Origin: Desulfohalobium retbaense DSM 5692
GTDB taxonomy: Bacteria; Desulfobacterota; Desulfovibrionia; Desulfovibrionales; Desulfohalobiaceae
Reading direction: 5' to 3'
Assembly: GCF_000024325.1 (NCBI RefSeq)
Contig: NC_013223.1
Location: 1,980,001 to 2,044,000, forward strand
DNA length: 64,000 nt
Of this stretch, positions 46,544 through 56,176 are shown piece by piece. The first letter of the stretch is position 1; each line of letters starts with the position of its first letter. Under the pieces are notes generated by a model. That model had not been told where the DNA came from. It made no database searches and saw nothing but the letters and a program-made list of their open reading frames with translations. The translations under genes and the position numbers were made by a program.

Positions 46544-47911
46544 TCAGGTTTCCGTCTCTTGGCCGGACGAGGCAGCCGTATCGCCTGCTGTAGCCCGGAC
46601 CCGGTACGCTCCATCACCGGTCTGGACCTGCAAAAAATCTTCAGGGGCGACCTGAGCCGCCGATGTCACCAACTCTCCGGTGTCCACCCGAGAGACTAGG
46701 CTGAATCCGTGCCGTAGCGGGGCCTTGGGATCGAGATGGGCCAAGGCCGAAGTCTGGATTTCGAGCCGATGGGCAACGGCATTAAAATGGTTGCTGCGAC
46801 AGTGGAGCAAACGTCGCCCGGCGTGTTCCAGACGTTCCGTGGCCGTGCGGCCAAAATGCCGTCGCACCCGATGCAAAAGCGCCTCGCTGCTGTCGTGTGC
46901 CCGGCTTTCCTGCTGCGTGACAAAGCGGCGTCCGGTCCGGACCAGGGCGTGTCCCAAACGGTGGCATTCCTTGTCCATTCGTTGCAAACGGCGCCTGGGC
47001 GAAAGCCATCCCAGCCCTTTCTCCAGTTCGGCAAAGCGGCGCTGGGCATGGCGCCACTGTACCATCCACGCCTTATCCAGACGCATTTCCCACTCGTCGA
47101 CCTCCTGCACAAGTTCCTGACGCAAAGGCCACACAAGTTGCGCAGCGTGACTCGGCGTGGCCGCCCGACTGTCAGCGATAAGGTCTACGATGGTCACATC
47201 CCGCTCGTGGCCGATCGCGGCAACGGTCGGAAGCGGAAAGTGGGCCACGGCCTCGGCGACCGCCTCGGTATTAAAGGTCCACAGGTCCTCCAGTGATCCA
47301 CCGCCGCGGGTGATGACCACCACTTCGGCCCATTCGTCGAGTTGCACCTGCTCCAGGGCTCCAATGACGTTGTCTTCCGCCCCTTCTCCCTGCATGAGGC
47401 TGGGGTAGATGCGGATGGCAGCCGGACGTCCCCGCTCTCCGGCCAGACGGAGAAAATCGCGTACCGCCGCGCCCTGGGGCGCGGTCACGACCGCGACGCG
47501 TTGGGGATGCGGCGGCAGGGGCCGTTTCCGGTCCTGTGCAAAATACCCCTTGGCCTCCATCTTCTGCTTCAGGGCTTCAAAGGCGGCCTGCAAACGGCCA
47601 ATCCCCTGGTCCTGCACCCATTCAGCAATGAGTTGGTAGGTCCCTTGCGGCGGATAGACGCTCAACCGCCCGGCACAGACGATTTCCTGCCCGTTATGCA
47701 GGGATTCCAGGGCCGGTGTCTGCCATTGGTTGCCTTTGAACCAGACCACTTTGAGTTGAGCGAGTTCGTCCTTGAGCGTGAAATAGATATGCCCCGAACC
47801 GGGCCGGGACAGGTTGGAAACCTGCCCTCGAACCCAGACCAGAGGGAACTGGCCCTCGACGACCCCTTTCACGGCCTGGGTCAATTCCTGAACGCTGAAG
47901 ACATGCTGCAT
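46544..47911 (-). CDS. xseA: Exodeoxyribonuclease VII large subunit
   Basis: Processive single-strand DNA exonuclease subunit. The 455 residues comprise an N-terminal OB fold (VWVRGQVSNLSRPGSGHIYFTLKDE, given here only as landmarks VRGQVSNLS and HIYFTLKD), a catalytic domain with VVTAPQGAAVRDFL, VITRGGGSLEDLW and AIGHERDVTIVD, and a coiled-coil C-terminal half. The upstream spacer to proS is 105 bases. Confidence 0.94.
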   Translation of the reverse strand: MQHVFSVQELTQAVKGVVEGQFPLVWVRGQVSNLSRPGSGHIYFTLKDELAQLKVVWFKGNQWQTPALESLHNGQEIVCAGRLSVYPPQGTYQLIAEWVQDQGIGRLQAAFEALKQKMEAKGYFAQDRKRPLPPHPQRVAVVTAPQGAAVRDFLRLAGERGRPAAIRIYPSLMQGEGAEDNVIGALEQVQLDEWAEVVVITRGGGSLEDLWTFNTEAVAEAVAHFPLPTVAAIGHERDVTIVDLIADSRAATPSHAAQLVWPLRQELVQEVDEWEMRLDKAWMVQWRHAQRRFAELEKGLGWLSPRRRLQRMDKECHRLGHALVRTGRRFVTQQESRAHDSSEALLHRVRRHFGRTATERLEHAGRRLLHCRSNHFNAVAHRLEIQTSALAHLDPKAPLRHGFSLVSRVDTGELVTSAAQVAPEDFLQVQTGDGAYRVRATAGDTAASSGQETET

Positions 47912-48016
47912 AAACTGACGACCTGGCCTTTTGCCATTCCCTGAAATGAGGACCGGGCATTGCCGGAGCCCCTGCCTGGCAACTGTTTGAGCGGCGGCAA
48001 AAAAGAGGTCCCGATA

Positions 48017-49756
48017 TTATTGCTGGGAAGCCACCTTCCATCCAGCCCGGACACCGTCGCGCCACGAGGCGAAGGCTTCGGCCAATCCGTCCAGCGGCAG
48101 TTCGGCTTTCTCGCCAGTGCGCCGGTCCTTGACCTCGACAATACCGCGGGCCACGCCTTTGCCCCCGAAGACCACTTGCAGCGGCAACCCCATCAGGTCG
48201 GCGTCCTTGAATTTGAAGCCGGGCCGCTCAACACGGTCGTCGTAGAGGACATCAACGCCTTGCTCCTGCAAGGTCTCGTAAAAGGCCTCAGCTTTGGTTC
48301 GGACCTCTTCGTTCTTGGTATCCAGGCAAAGCAAGGCGATTTCATAGGGAGCGATACTCGGCGGAAACATGATACCGCTTGCATCGTGGTTCTGCTCAAT
48401 GGCCGCTGCCAGGATACGGCTGACACCGATGCCGTAACACCCCATGACCATTTCCCGTTCCTTGCCGTTTTCGTCGAGATACAAGGCCTGCATGGGAGCG
48501 CTGTATTTGGTTCCCAGATTGAAGACATGGCCGACCTCAATGCCCTGAGGAAAGCGCAATTCGCCGCCGCAGCGCGGACAGGGGTCGCCGCTGGTCACGT
48601 CGCGCAAATCGGCATACGCGGTGATCGCCGCGTCACGCTGCAAATCGACGTGCACGAGGTGGGTTTCGGCCCTGTTCGCTCCGGTGACCCAATCCGTGCC
48701 GTTTTGCAGTTCCAGATCGGCATAAAGCCGCTTCACTTGCAATCCTTTGGGGCCGGCGAAGCCGACCGGTGCCTGGCTGACACGCTCAACGAGCTCGCTA
48801 CCGGCCAATTCAAGACTCTGGACGTCGAGCAGATTCTTGAGTTTGGTCTCATTGAGTTCGCGGTCCCCCCGGACCAAGGCTCCGACAACCTCACCGTCGG
48901 CCACATAAAGCAGCGTTTTGACAATCCGGTCCGCCCCTACGCCGAGAAATGTCGCCACCTCGTCCACAGTATGCTTACCCGGGGTGGGCACTTCCGAGGC
49001 TTCGGCCTCACACAGGCCAACGGGGTGGTCGGTGGGCACGACCACTTCAGCCTTTTCCAGATTGGCCGCGAACTCGCAGGCGGCGCAGGAAGCGATGGTG
49101 TCCTCTCCCGTGGCGGCCAGGACCATGAACTCGTGGGACACCGAGCCGCCGATGGCTCCGGAATCGGCCTCCACGGCCCTGAACTGCAGCCCCAACCGCT
49201 GAAACGCCCGGGTATAGGCATCAAACATCGTTTGGTAGGACTTTTGGGCACCGGCCTCATCCCGATCAAAGGAATACGCGTCTTTCATGATAAATTCCCG
49301 ACAGCGCATCAAGCCGAACCGGGGCCGGATCTCGTCCCGAAATTTCGTCTGGATCTGATAGAGATTGAGCGGCAACTGCCGGTACGAGCGCACCTCACCC
49401 CGAACGAGGGAGGTAACCACTTCCTCATGGGTGGGGCCCAGACAATAATCGCGGTCGTGGCGATCCTTGAGGCGCAAAAGCTCCTTGCCGTAATATTCCC
49501 ACCGCCCGGTCTCCTTCCACAGATCTCCCGGTTGGACCATCGGCATGAAGATTTCTTGACATCCGGCCCGGTTCATTTCTTCACGGACCACATGAGCGAT
49601 CTTGTCCAAAGCGCGGAGCCCCAGGGGCAAAAAGGTATAGATACCGGAGGTCACTTTCCGGATCATGCCGGCGCGGACCAACAATTTATGGCTGACGACT
49701 TCGGCCTCGGCCGGCTCTTCTTTCAGGGTCGGGATATACGCGTTGCTCAAACGCAT
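48017..49756 (-). CDS. proS: Prolyl-tRNA synthetase, bacterial type
   Basis: Charges tRNA-Pro. The 579 residues carry class II motif 1 ([16 protein letters not shown]), motif 2 ([23 protein letters not shown] region, about 150-170), a YbaK-like editing insert (about 240-390, including [10 protein letters not shown]), motif 3 ([14 protein letters not shown]) and an anticodon-binding domain. Length fits the bacterial form. A tandem-repeat array fills the upstream gap to ispG. Confidence 0.96.
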   Translation of the reverse strand: MRLSNAYIPTLKEEPAEAEVVSHKLLVRAGMIRKVTSGIYTFLPLGLRALDKIAHVVREEMNRAGCQEIFMPMVQPGDLWKETGRWEYYGKELLRLKDRHDRDYCLGPTHEEVVTSLVRGEVRSYRQLPLNLYQIQTKFRDEIRPRFGLMRCREFIMKDAYSFDRDEAGAQKSYQTMFDAYTRAFQRLGLQFRAVEADSGAIGGSVSHEFMVLAATGEDTIASCAACEFAANLEKAEVVVPTDHPVGLCEAEASEVPTPGKHTVDEVATFLGVGADRIVKTLLYVADGEVVGALVRGDRELNETKLKNLLDVQSLELAGSELVERVSQAPVGFAGPKGLQVKRLYADLELQNGTDWVTGANRAETHLVHVDLQRDAAITAYADLRDVTSGDPCPRCGGELRFPQGIEVGHVFNLGTKYSAPMQALYLDENGKEREMVMGCYGIGVSRILAAAIEQNHDASGIMFPPSIAPYEIALLCLDTKNEEVRTKAEAFYETLQEQGVDVLYDDRVERPGFKFKDADLMGLPLQVVFGGKGVARGIVEVKDRRTGEKAELPLDGLAEAFASWRDGVRAGWKVASQQ

Positions 49757-49814
49757 GCCTAGCTCCTTCTCGCACTGCTCGATTGGTTATTCATTTCTCT
49801 GGAGGCGTGAACTC

Positions 49815-50342
49815 CACTTCCAGGGTTTTGCTCCGGCCTGGAAAGCTCCTGCGCCAGGGAGCCATCGGTGCCCCACGTCCGGCGCACTGCCGGAAGACAC
49901 CAAACTGCCCTGCAACTCCACCACGCGCCTTTTTCCAGGCCAGGAGCAAAATCCCGGAAGCGGGGCTGCACAACCGCACATGGACGCCCGGTTCCGGGGT
50001 GTTGCTCCGGCCTGGAAAGCTCCTGCGCCAGGGAGTAATCGGTGCCCCACGTCCGGCGCACTGCCGGATGACACCAAACTGCCCCTACAACTCCACCACG
50101 CGCCTTTTTCCAGGCCAGGGGCCAAATCCTGGAAGCGGGGCTGCACAACCGCACATGGACGCCCGATTCCGGGGTTTTGCTCCGGCCTGGAAAGCTCCTG
50201 CGCCAGGGAGCCATCGGTGCCCCACGTCCGGCGCACTGCCGGAAGACACCAAACTGCCCCTGCAACTCCACCACGCGCCTTTTTCCAGGCCAGGAGCAAA
50301 ATCCCGGAAACGGGGCTGCACAACCGCACATGGACGCCCGTA
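49815..50342. repeat. Tandem array of three ~175-bp units between ispG and proS
   Basis: The phrase TTGCTCCGGCCTGGAAAGCT recurs at 49828, 50002 and 50177 (periods 174 and 175). Each unit ends with CGCCTTTTTCCAGGCCAGG, so TTGCTCCGGCCTGG and CCAGGCCAGGAGCAA form inverted arms. Units differ by only a few bases. The repeat core CTTTTTCCAGGCC-GGAGCA, then GAA-CGGGG, is shared with the array at 42941-43354. Confidence 0.93.
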
Positions 50343-50352
50343 CCTGTGGCCC

Positions 50353-51477
50353 CTAGAGCTCTTCGGGCAGTTCCACGCCCCATTCCGCCAGAAAACGCCG
50401 GACTTCCTCCATAAACACCGGCAAAAGGTTGGCGTCGCCGTGGACTTTCCGGATGACCTTGCCCTTGCGAAAAATAATCCCGCAATCACGGCCACCGGCG
50501 ATGCCGATATCCGCCTCACGGGCTTCACCCGGACCATTGACCACGCACCCCATGACCGCGACCTTGCACACTGTTTCCACGGGGCGCAGCCTCCGCTCAA
50601 CAGCTTGCGCCAGACCGATCAGATCGATCTCCGTGCGTCCGCAAGTGGGGCAGGAGATGATCTCCGGGCCACGGCTGCGCAGCCCCAAGCTCCGGAGGAG
50701 TTCCCAGGCAGCGACCATTTCGTCGGCCGGGTCTCCGGTCAGCGAAACGCGGACTGTATCGCCCACCCCTTCCCAAAGCAAGATACCAAGTCCCACTCCG
50801 GATTTCACCGCTCCGCGCAAGGGGGTTCCCGCTTCCGTAACACCGATATGCAGCGGATAACTGACCCGATCGGCCATACGTTGATAGGCGTGGACCGTAT
50901 CCAGAACAGAGGAAGACTTGAGGGAAATTTTGATCTGCGAGAACCCCCGCTTTTCCAGCAGGGTCACATGGGAAAGCGCTGACTCCACCATGGCTTCCGG
51001 TGTTGGGCCCCCGAAACGCTCCAGAAGTCCTTTTTCCACCGACCCGCTGTTGACGCCGATCCGTATGGGCACACCCCGGGCCGAGGCAGCATCCACGACC
51101 CGATCCACCTCACGGGCCGAGCCGATATTGCCCGGATTGATCCGCAATCCCGCGATCCCAGCTTCCACCGCCTGCACCGCCAACCGGGAATCGAAATGGA
51201 TATCAGCCACAAGCGGGACAGGCGCGGCGGCGCACAAGTCGGAAAGCGTAGCTGCCGCCGTCTCGTCGGGCACTGCCACGCGAACAATTTCGCAGCCCGC
51301 CGCTGCCAGGGTTCGGATCTGCCCCAATGTCGCGGGCACATCATGAGTGGGGGTATTGGTCATGCTCTGGACCCGGACAGGGTTGTTTCCGCCGACCCCG
51401 ACCCCGCCGATATACACGCTTTGCGTGTGACGGCGCCTCGCTTGCGGATCCTGAGCCGCAGAGGATTGCGATTCCAT
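50353..51477 (-). CDS. ispG: 4-hydroxy-3-methylbut-2-enyl-diphosphate synthase
   Basis: Iron-sulfur enzyme for the penultimate MEP-pathway step. The 374 residues form a TIM barrel (VRVQSMTNTPTHD at the start, ADIHFDSRLA, GLRINPGNIG) and a C-terminal cluster domain with ISCPTCGRTEIDL and GCVVNGPGEAREAD supplying three cysteines and a glutamate. It is upstream of proS in the leftward gene string that ends in dxs. Confidence 0.96.
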   Translation of the reverse strand: MESQSSAAQDPQARRRHTQSVYIGGVGVGGNNPVRVQSMTNTPTHDVPATLGQIRTLAAAGCEIVRVAVPDETAAATLSDLCAAAPVPLVADIHFDSRLAVQAVEAGIAGLRINPGNIGSAREVDRVVDAASARGVPIRIGVNSGSVEKGLLERFGGPTPEAMVESALSHVTLLEKRGFSQIKISLKSSSVLDTVHAYQRMADRVSYPLHIGVTEAGTPLRGAVKSGVGLGILLWEGVGDTVRVSLTGDPADEMVAAWELLRSLGLRSRGPEIISCPTCGRTEIDLIGLAQAVERRLRPVETVCKVAVMGCVVNGPGEAREADIGIAGGRDCGIIFRKGKVIRKVHGDANLLPVFMEEVRRFLAEWGVELPEEL

Positions 51478-51543
51478 TGGTTGTCCTTGTTGTTCAACTG
51501 CTGTGCGCCCAGGTGCAGCCTGGGCTTAGATCCAGAATATCCC

Positions 51544-52221
51544 TCAAAAATAGCCGAGACTGCGCAGGGTGTCCAACTGGCCCTCCTTGTCCTGGTTGCG
51601 CCCGGCCCGTTCTGCGCCGCTGTCGCAGCGGGTGCACGGCTGGCATCCCAGGGACCGATAGCCGTGGTCGTACAGGGAGCAATATGGGATCCCGCTTTGG
51701 ATATGCATGGCCCAGACATCCATTTCCGTCCACGCCAACAAGGGGTGCACCCGCAAATGGGACGGCCTATCACAGGCCTCTTTAGCCGCCCGCTGACTCC
51801 GGGACGGATGCTCATCACGGCGCAGCCCGGTTAAAAGGACCGCTATATCCAGTGCGCGCAGTCCTTCCTGCAAGGGGGCGATTTTCAAGTCTCGACAGCA
51901 TTGGACGACATCTTCGGCCACCGGATACGACTCCAGGTCAGTCTGCGGCCGACAAACGTGGACCGCGACCTGCCACCGACGGGCCATGTCCTCGCGAAAA
52001 GCGATGGTCTCAGGAAATTTCAAGCCAGTGTCCACACTCAGGGCCCGGACCTCTTCAGGGCGTGCTCTGCCGTTGTCAATCAACCACTGCCGCCACAACC
52101 ACAAAAGCAGGGTGGAATCCTTGCCCCCCGTCCAGGCCACGGCGATCCGGTCCAAGGGGGCTGTGGCCGCGGCCTCGGCAAAAATCGCTTCTGTTTCTTG
52201 GCGCTTCTCCTCGAGACTCAT
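51544..52221 (-). CDS. Assimilatory APS/PAPS reductase-like protein (CysH family)
   Basis: A 225-residue adenylyl-sulfate/phosphoadenylyl-sulfate reductase-type protein. It has a PP-loop WTGGKDSTLLLW (about 30-41), LSVDTGLKFPET, then VVQCCRDLKIAPL, TGLRRDEHPSRS and GYRSLGCQPCT. The paired CC plus CxxC match the four ligands of the [4Fe-4S] cluster in bacterial assimilatory APS reductases. The PP-loop, however, resembles CysD-type SGGKDS sequences. ATG 52221 has GAGGAGAAACAG upstream. A terminator lies just upstream of the gene, so it has its own transcript. Confidence 0.75.
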   Translation of the reverse strand: MSLEEKRQETEAIFAEAAATAPLDRIAVAWTGGKDSTLLLWLWRQWLIDNGRARPEEVRALSVDTGLKFPETIAFREDMARRWQVAVHVCRPQTDLESYPVAEDVVQCCRDLKIAPLQEGLRALDIAVLLTGLRRDEHPSRSQRAAKEACDRPSHLRVHPLLAWTEMDVWAMHIQSGIPYCSLYDHGYRSLGCQPCTRCDSGAERAGRNQDKEGQLDTLRSLGYF

Positions 52222-52314
52222 CACTGCTGTTTCTCCTCGGACCGTTTTGCAGATCTCCAGCACTGGATTTCGACATCTCCGTCCAGCGTTCCGGTGGTGT
52301 TCCGGGCCATGCCA

Positions 52315-52346
52315 CAAAAAAGGGCAGGAGGAAATCCCCCTGCCCC
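52315..52346 (-). terminator. Intrinsic terminator after the NSS symporter pair
   Basis: On the minus strand GGGCAGGGGGATTTCCTCCTGCCC forms a hairpin followed by six Ts. It ends the symporter/small-subunit transcript and separates it from the APS-reductase-like gene. Confidence 0.85.
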
Positions 52347-52389
52347 GGGCCTTCCGCACGGGAAGGCGTTATTTTCCCTTACAAACGGG

Positions 52390-52491
52390 CTAAATATCCC
52401 GCTTGCGCATGGCCAGGGAAATGCAGATCGCGGCCCCACCCCACGTCACGGTCAAGCCGATAATCATCAGTATAATGGATCCTGTCGTCAT
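52390..52491 (-). CDS. MetS-type small subunit of an NSS transporter, 33 residues
   Basis: ATG 52491 to TAG 52390 encodes 33 residues: TTGSIILMIIGLTVTWGG, one membrane helix, ending in the basic AMRKRDI. The ribosome site CAGGGAGAACGCAT is good, and it starts 22 bases after the symporter stop. Tiny single-helix proteins of this kind accompany bacterial neurotransmitter:sodium symporters such as the MetP/MetS methionine-alanine importer. The match here is by size, topology and position. Confidence 0.8.
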   Translation of the reverse strand: MTTGSIILMIIGLTVTWGGAAICISLAMRKRDI

Positions 52492-52512
52492 ATGCGTTCT
52501 CCCTGCAGCAGG

Positions 52513-53991
52513 TTACTTGGTTTCCACACTGGCGGTTTTAGTGGCCTGGAGGATGAAGCTCAGGACGACGATACCGATCACGACCCCCCAGCCGTAGAGG
52601 GCCAAAGCCGAACCAGGATACCCACCGTAGGCTTCCTTGATGTCGCCGATCAGGTTCATAATCGCCATGTACCCAAGCACGATCGGGGTGATGACCTTCA
52701 GGCAAAACAGCCACCAGCTACCGATGGTGAAATCGGAGAGCTTGTTGACATGCTGCCGGATGGTATCAGTCTTGAACAGCCAAGCCAGGACAATAACTTC
52801 GACCAAGCCGGTAAAGACAATACCGAAGTTATTGATGAAGTGGTCGACGATATCCAGCACGAGCAGGCCGCCCCGGGTCACGAAGACGATACTGATCAGC
52901 CCGCCGACAATGGCGTAGGCCGAAGTCGTGAATTTCCGGCTCCAGCCGTACTTGTCCATCAAGGCGGAACAGCAGGCCTCGCTGATGGAAATCATCGAAC
53001 TCAGGCCGGCGCAGAACAAAGCCAGGAAGAAGAGGACGCCAAAGAGCGTCGAAGCTGGCAGGAGGTTGATCGCTTTCGGGATAGTGGCAAAGGCCAAGCC
53101 GACACCGGAGCCAACCACTTCGTCAACGCCAACGCCTTGTTGGGCGGCCATATAGCCCAGAACACCGAAAACCATGATGCCGGCCAGCATGCTGAACCCG
53201 CAGTTGACGAAAACGGTGATAAAGCCGTTATTGTTGATGTCCGAACGGCTGGGCAAATAACTGGAATAGGTGATCATGATCGCGAAGGCCACACTCAGAG
53301 TAAAGAAAATCTGCCCGTAGGCCGCGGTCCAGACCTTGTAGTCCATGATCGCCGAGAAATCCGGCCGGAAAAGCCATTGCAGTCCGTCGGCGGCGTTGGG
53401 CAAAGTCACCGCCCGCCCGATCATGATCAGGATGAGCACAAATAAAACGGGCATGAAAATCTTGTTCGCCTTTTCAATGCCCTTCTTGACCCCGCTGAAC
53501 AGCACTGCCCAGTTAATGACCCAGACGGCCAGGGTCGTGGCAAAGATGGGCCAACGGATACCACCGAACTTCATCGGACTATCGGTGAGTTGCAAAAAGG
53601 AACCGAAAAAGAAATCGCCGGGGTTTTCCCCCCACCCTTGACCAAAGGCGAGAAAAACGTAGTTCAGCGCCCAGCCGATAACCGCGACATAGTACACGGA
53701 AATGACAAAAGCCACGAAGGTTTGCCACCAGCCGATCCATTCCCAGTTCTTGGAGACCTTGGCAAACGTCAAAGGAGCCGAACCGCGATGTTTGTGGCCA
53801 AGGCCGAACTCAAGAATGATAATCGGTATTCCGGCCGTCAGCATGGCGAAAAAATACGGTATGAGAAATGCTCCACCACCATTTTCATAGGCCATATAAG
53901 GGAAACGCCAGATGTTTCCCAGTCCAATGGCCGAGCCCACAGCTGCCAGGATAAAGCCTACCCTGGTTCCCCATTCTTCACGTTGTGCCAT
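52513..53991 (-). CDS. Neurotransmitter:sodium symporter family transporter
   Basis: Sodium-coupled amino-acid importer of the LeuT fold. The 492 residues contain about 12 membrane helices and the NSS signatures GFILAAVGSAIGLGNIWRFPY (given as AAVGSAIGLGNIWRFPY, about 15-31), GGGAFLIPY, and SVAFAIMITYSSYLP. The paired 33-residue subunit suggests a MetP-like methionine/alanine or related amino-acid importer; the substrate is not readable from sequence. Start ATG 53991 with AGGGGCT upstream. No regulator is adjacent. Confidence 0.92.
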   Translation of the reverse strand: MAQREEWGTRVGFILAAVGSAIGLGNIWRFPYMAYENGGGAFLIPYFFAMLTAGIPIIILEFGLGHKHRGSAPLTFAKVSKNWEWIGWWQTFVAFVISVYYVAVIGWALNYVFLAFGQGWGENPGDFFFGSFLQLTDSPMKFGGIRWPIFATTLAVWVINWAVLFSGVKKGIEKANKIFMPVLFVLILIMIGRAVTLPNAADGLQWLFRPDFSAIMDYKVWTAAYGQIFFTLSVAFAIMITYSSYLPSRSDINNNGFITVFVNCGFSMLAGIMVFGVLGYMAAQQGVGVDEVVGSGVGLAFATIPKAINLLPASTLFGVLFFLALFCAGLSSMISISEACCSALMDKYGWSRKFTTSAYAIVGGLISIVFVTRGGLLVLDIVDHFINNFGIVFTGLVEVIVLAWLFKTDTIRQHVNKLSDFTIGSWWLFCLKVITPIVLGYMAIMNLIGDIKEAYGGYPGSALALYGWGVVIGIVVLSFILQATKTASVETK

Positions 53992-54583
53992 AGCCCCTTC
54001 CTTGTGCAGTTAGAGATTTGCGAAACACACACCGCCTGTAGCGCCGTCATGGCGAGCCTGGGCAATCGGTTGAAGCCCCGGGACAGGCCACGGTTCTACA
54101 AATATAACAAATAAGGCAACACCTTTGCTGATTTTGCCTTCAAATGCAAGCCAAAAGCGAAAAGATCCAGCCCGTTAATGAAGGGCGGAACACGGATGCA
54201 AAACGTTGACCAAAAGGCACAATCATTACAGGGGCAGGAGCCTTCGAAACTTCTCGTACTTTCAAGGAGTTAAAAAACATTGTCTCCTGAAGGGAATTTC
54301 GCTAAAAACGACCTTTTCCCGTTACCCGATTCTCACGGCCAGACCCTGCGATTTAAAGAGGCGTCAACGCCGCCGGTTGCGAAAGACTGTGCAGCCTGTG
54401 CAGCGGGTCTGCCTCGCCTTTTGCCCAGCACACCGTGTGCCAATGCGCCCGGCCCGCGAAGCGGCTGGTGCGCACTCGCTCTTCACACCGTGAGGAACAG
54501 GGCAGGCCCGTATCCATTGTGATCCAGGGCAACGACACTCCGCGCACACTTGTAATCCGAGCCGAAAAGTTATTGCACCGCCT
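53992..54583. other. Divergent spacer between the symporter and the AroA-like gene
   Basis: The 592 bases must hold both promoters. A possible 80-codon frame (54280-54522, TTG start after AAGGAGTTAAAAAACA) reads GNFAKNDLFPLPDSHGQTLR then a cysteine-containing stretch, with no recognisable domain; I treat it as unproven. No repeat copy was found here. Confidence 0.4.
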
Positions 54584-56176
54584 ATGACACACGACAAAAA
54601 AAGTGCCCCCCCGCTGACCAACCAACTCCTCCGCCTTGACCGTGACCTGACCAAAATGCTGATCCGCCGTTCCCAGTTGCTGGCGCAATCCGCTCAGGAA
54701 CGCAAGGAACGCAAACAGTCCCTTGTCGACCCAGGCCAGGAAAAACGCTTATGGGTGCTGTGGCAGCAAGTCCTGCAGGAAAGCGGCATGGATCCCCGCC
54801 ATTGGCGGCATATTTTTCAAACCATCAATGGGCTGGCCTACGGCCAGGCGGAACGCACGCCGGATCGCCCCCTGACCGTCTATCCGGCGACGTCCGCTAT
54901 GGATGTCGACCTCCCAGGACCTACAGATACAGCTGAGGCCCGTCTCTGGTCGACTGCGGCTCTGGCTTCCGGACAGCCGCTCCAATTAAACGGTGTCCTG
55001 GCCAACGACACCCTCCACGAATTCGTGACAGCCGCGAACCAGGTCGAGGCCTCGCTGTCGCGGCAAGAAGAACAATTGGCCTGCCCCGCAGACACCACTT
55101 TACATTTCAACGGGGCCACAGTGCACGCTGGGGGGGATTTCTTCAACCTGGCGCTGGTGATGATGCTCTCGCTTCCGGAACCCGGCAACACCAAAATTAC
55201 CGGCAGCAGTCTGTTGCGCCTTGAGGACCTTTCGCTGACCACCGAACTCTTTGCCCAGCTCGGCAGTCGCCTGGTCTTCCTGACCCCCGGGAGCAACAGT
55301 GTTCCCCTGCGCATGGAACGCAGCGGCCATCTTCCTGCGGAAGTCGATTTTCCAGACCAGGCCCCGGCTGCATTTTTGGCGGCCCTGCTCATGGCCGGCC
55401 TCCGTTTCCCGCGCCGGTGCGTCATTCGTTGGGGCGACCGGCACGCCGACGCCCCGGAAGTGATTCGGGCCCTGGACATTCTCGAGCGGATCGGCGTGAC
55501 CATCTCCCGCTCGGAGAGGACGGTAGCCATCGATCCCGGTCGAGCGCAATTGCCGCAATCCGTCACTCCCGGGCTGGATCCGGTCCTGTCCAGCTTCCTC
55601 CTGGCGCTGCCCCGCATCAAAGGCGGCCAGGTCCGGCTTCAGGGGCGCTTAGACACGGCCAATCCGGTGACCCAATCCATGCTCGGCATCCTTGGCGCCA
55701 GTGGACTGCATTGCGACCACGACGCCCAGGCTGTGGTCAGCACCCTCCAGGAAGGCACGACCTTGGACCGTCTCCGGGGCTACGGTCCGATTCTCCCCCT
55801 GGCCACGGCCCTGTCCGCCATTACCGGCGCCACCCTGCAGGTCGATGACCCTGCCGAGCGCCGAGCGGTGGTCTCCTTCTTGGACCAACTCGCCTGTCCG
55901 TACAAAATCACCGACCACGGACTGAATCCCGGAAAGCCCTCTGCGGCTCCTGAACTGCCCTTTGCGGCCGAAGGCCCGAACTGGGGATTGGCTGGGGCAC
56001 TCTACGGGTTGCGCTTCGGTCCGCTCCAATACGCCAACCCCGGTGACATCTCTTCGGCATGGCCCAAATTCTGGCGGATCATGCGGCACTTGCCCAAACC
56101 GCAGGCAGCCCCGCAAACGCCAAAAACGGAGGCAACAGACAATGGTAAACGGCGACGCCGGCGCATCGTCAAATAG
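54584..56176 (+). CDS. AroA-like (EPSP synthase fold) protein with a chorismate-mutase-like N-terminus
   Basis: A 530-residue protein. Residues ~10-85 (LTNQLLRLDRDLTKMLIRRS...) resemble an AroQ chorismate-mutase helix. The rest (about 95-490) looks like the two-lobed enolpyruvyl-transferase fold, with MDVDLPGP, FLAALLMAGLRFP, RALDILERIGV and GASGLHCDHDAQAVVSTL. I could not find the usual PGDKSxSxR substrate loop or the GNAGT motif, so catalysis of the shikimate-pathway step is doubtful. The C-terminus is basic (NGKRRRRRIVK). It overlaps the next gene by 35 bases. Confidence 0.6.
   Translation: MTHDKKSAPPLTNQLLRLDRDLTKMLIRRSQLLAQSAQERKERKQSLVDPGQEKRLWVLWQQVLQESGMDPRHWRHIFQTINGLAYGQAERTPDRPLTVYPATSAMDVDLPGPTDTAEARLWSTAALASGQPLQLNGVLANDTLHEFVTAANQVEASLSRQEEQLACPADTTLHFNGATVHAGGDFFNLALVMMLSLPEPGNTKITGSSLLRLEDLSLTTELFAQLGSRLVFLTPGSNSVPLRMERSGHLPAEVDFPDQAPAAFLAALLMAGLRFPRRCVIRWGDRHADAPEVIRALDILERIGVTISRSERTVAIDPGRAQLPQSVTPGLDPVLSSFLLALPRIKGGQVRLQGRLDTANPVTQSMLGILGASGLHCDHDAQAVVSTLQEGTTLDRLRGYGPILPLATALSAITGATLQVDDPAERRAVVSFLDQLACPYKITDHGLNPGKPSAAPELPFAAEGPNWGLAGALYGLRFGPLQYANPGDISSAWPKFWRIMRHLPKPQAAPQTPKTEATDNGKRRRRRIVK

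Noticed and set aside
42941-50342. Tandem arrays as possible CRISPR loci
   Set aside because: Units are 175-187 bp and contiguous without variable spacers, and no cas genes are present.
49783-50982. 399-codon plus-strand frame through the tandem array
   Set aside because: It arises because a ~175-bp repeat keeps a frame open, and then runs antisense into ispG; repeat-driven, not a gene.
54280-54522. 80-codon frame upstream of the AroA-like gene
   Set aside because: It has a TTG start with a reasonable ribosome site but no recognisable domain and no support from context; kept only as a note in the spacer entry.
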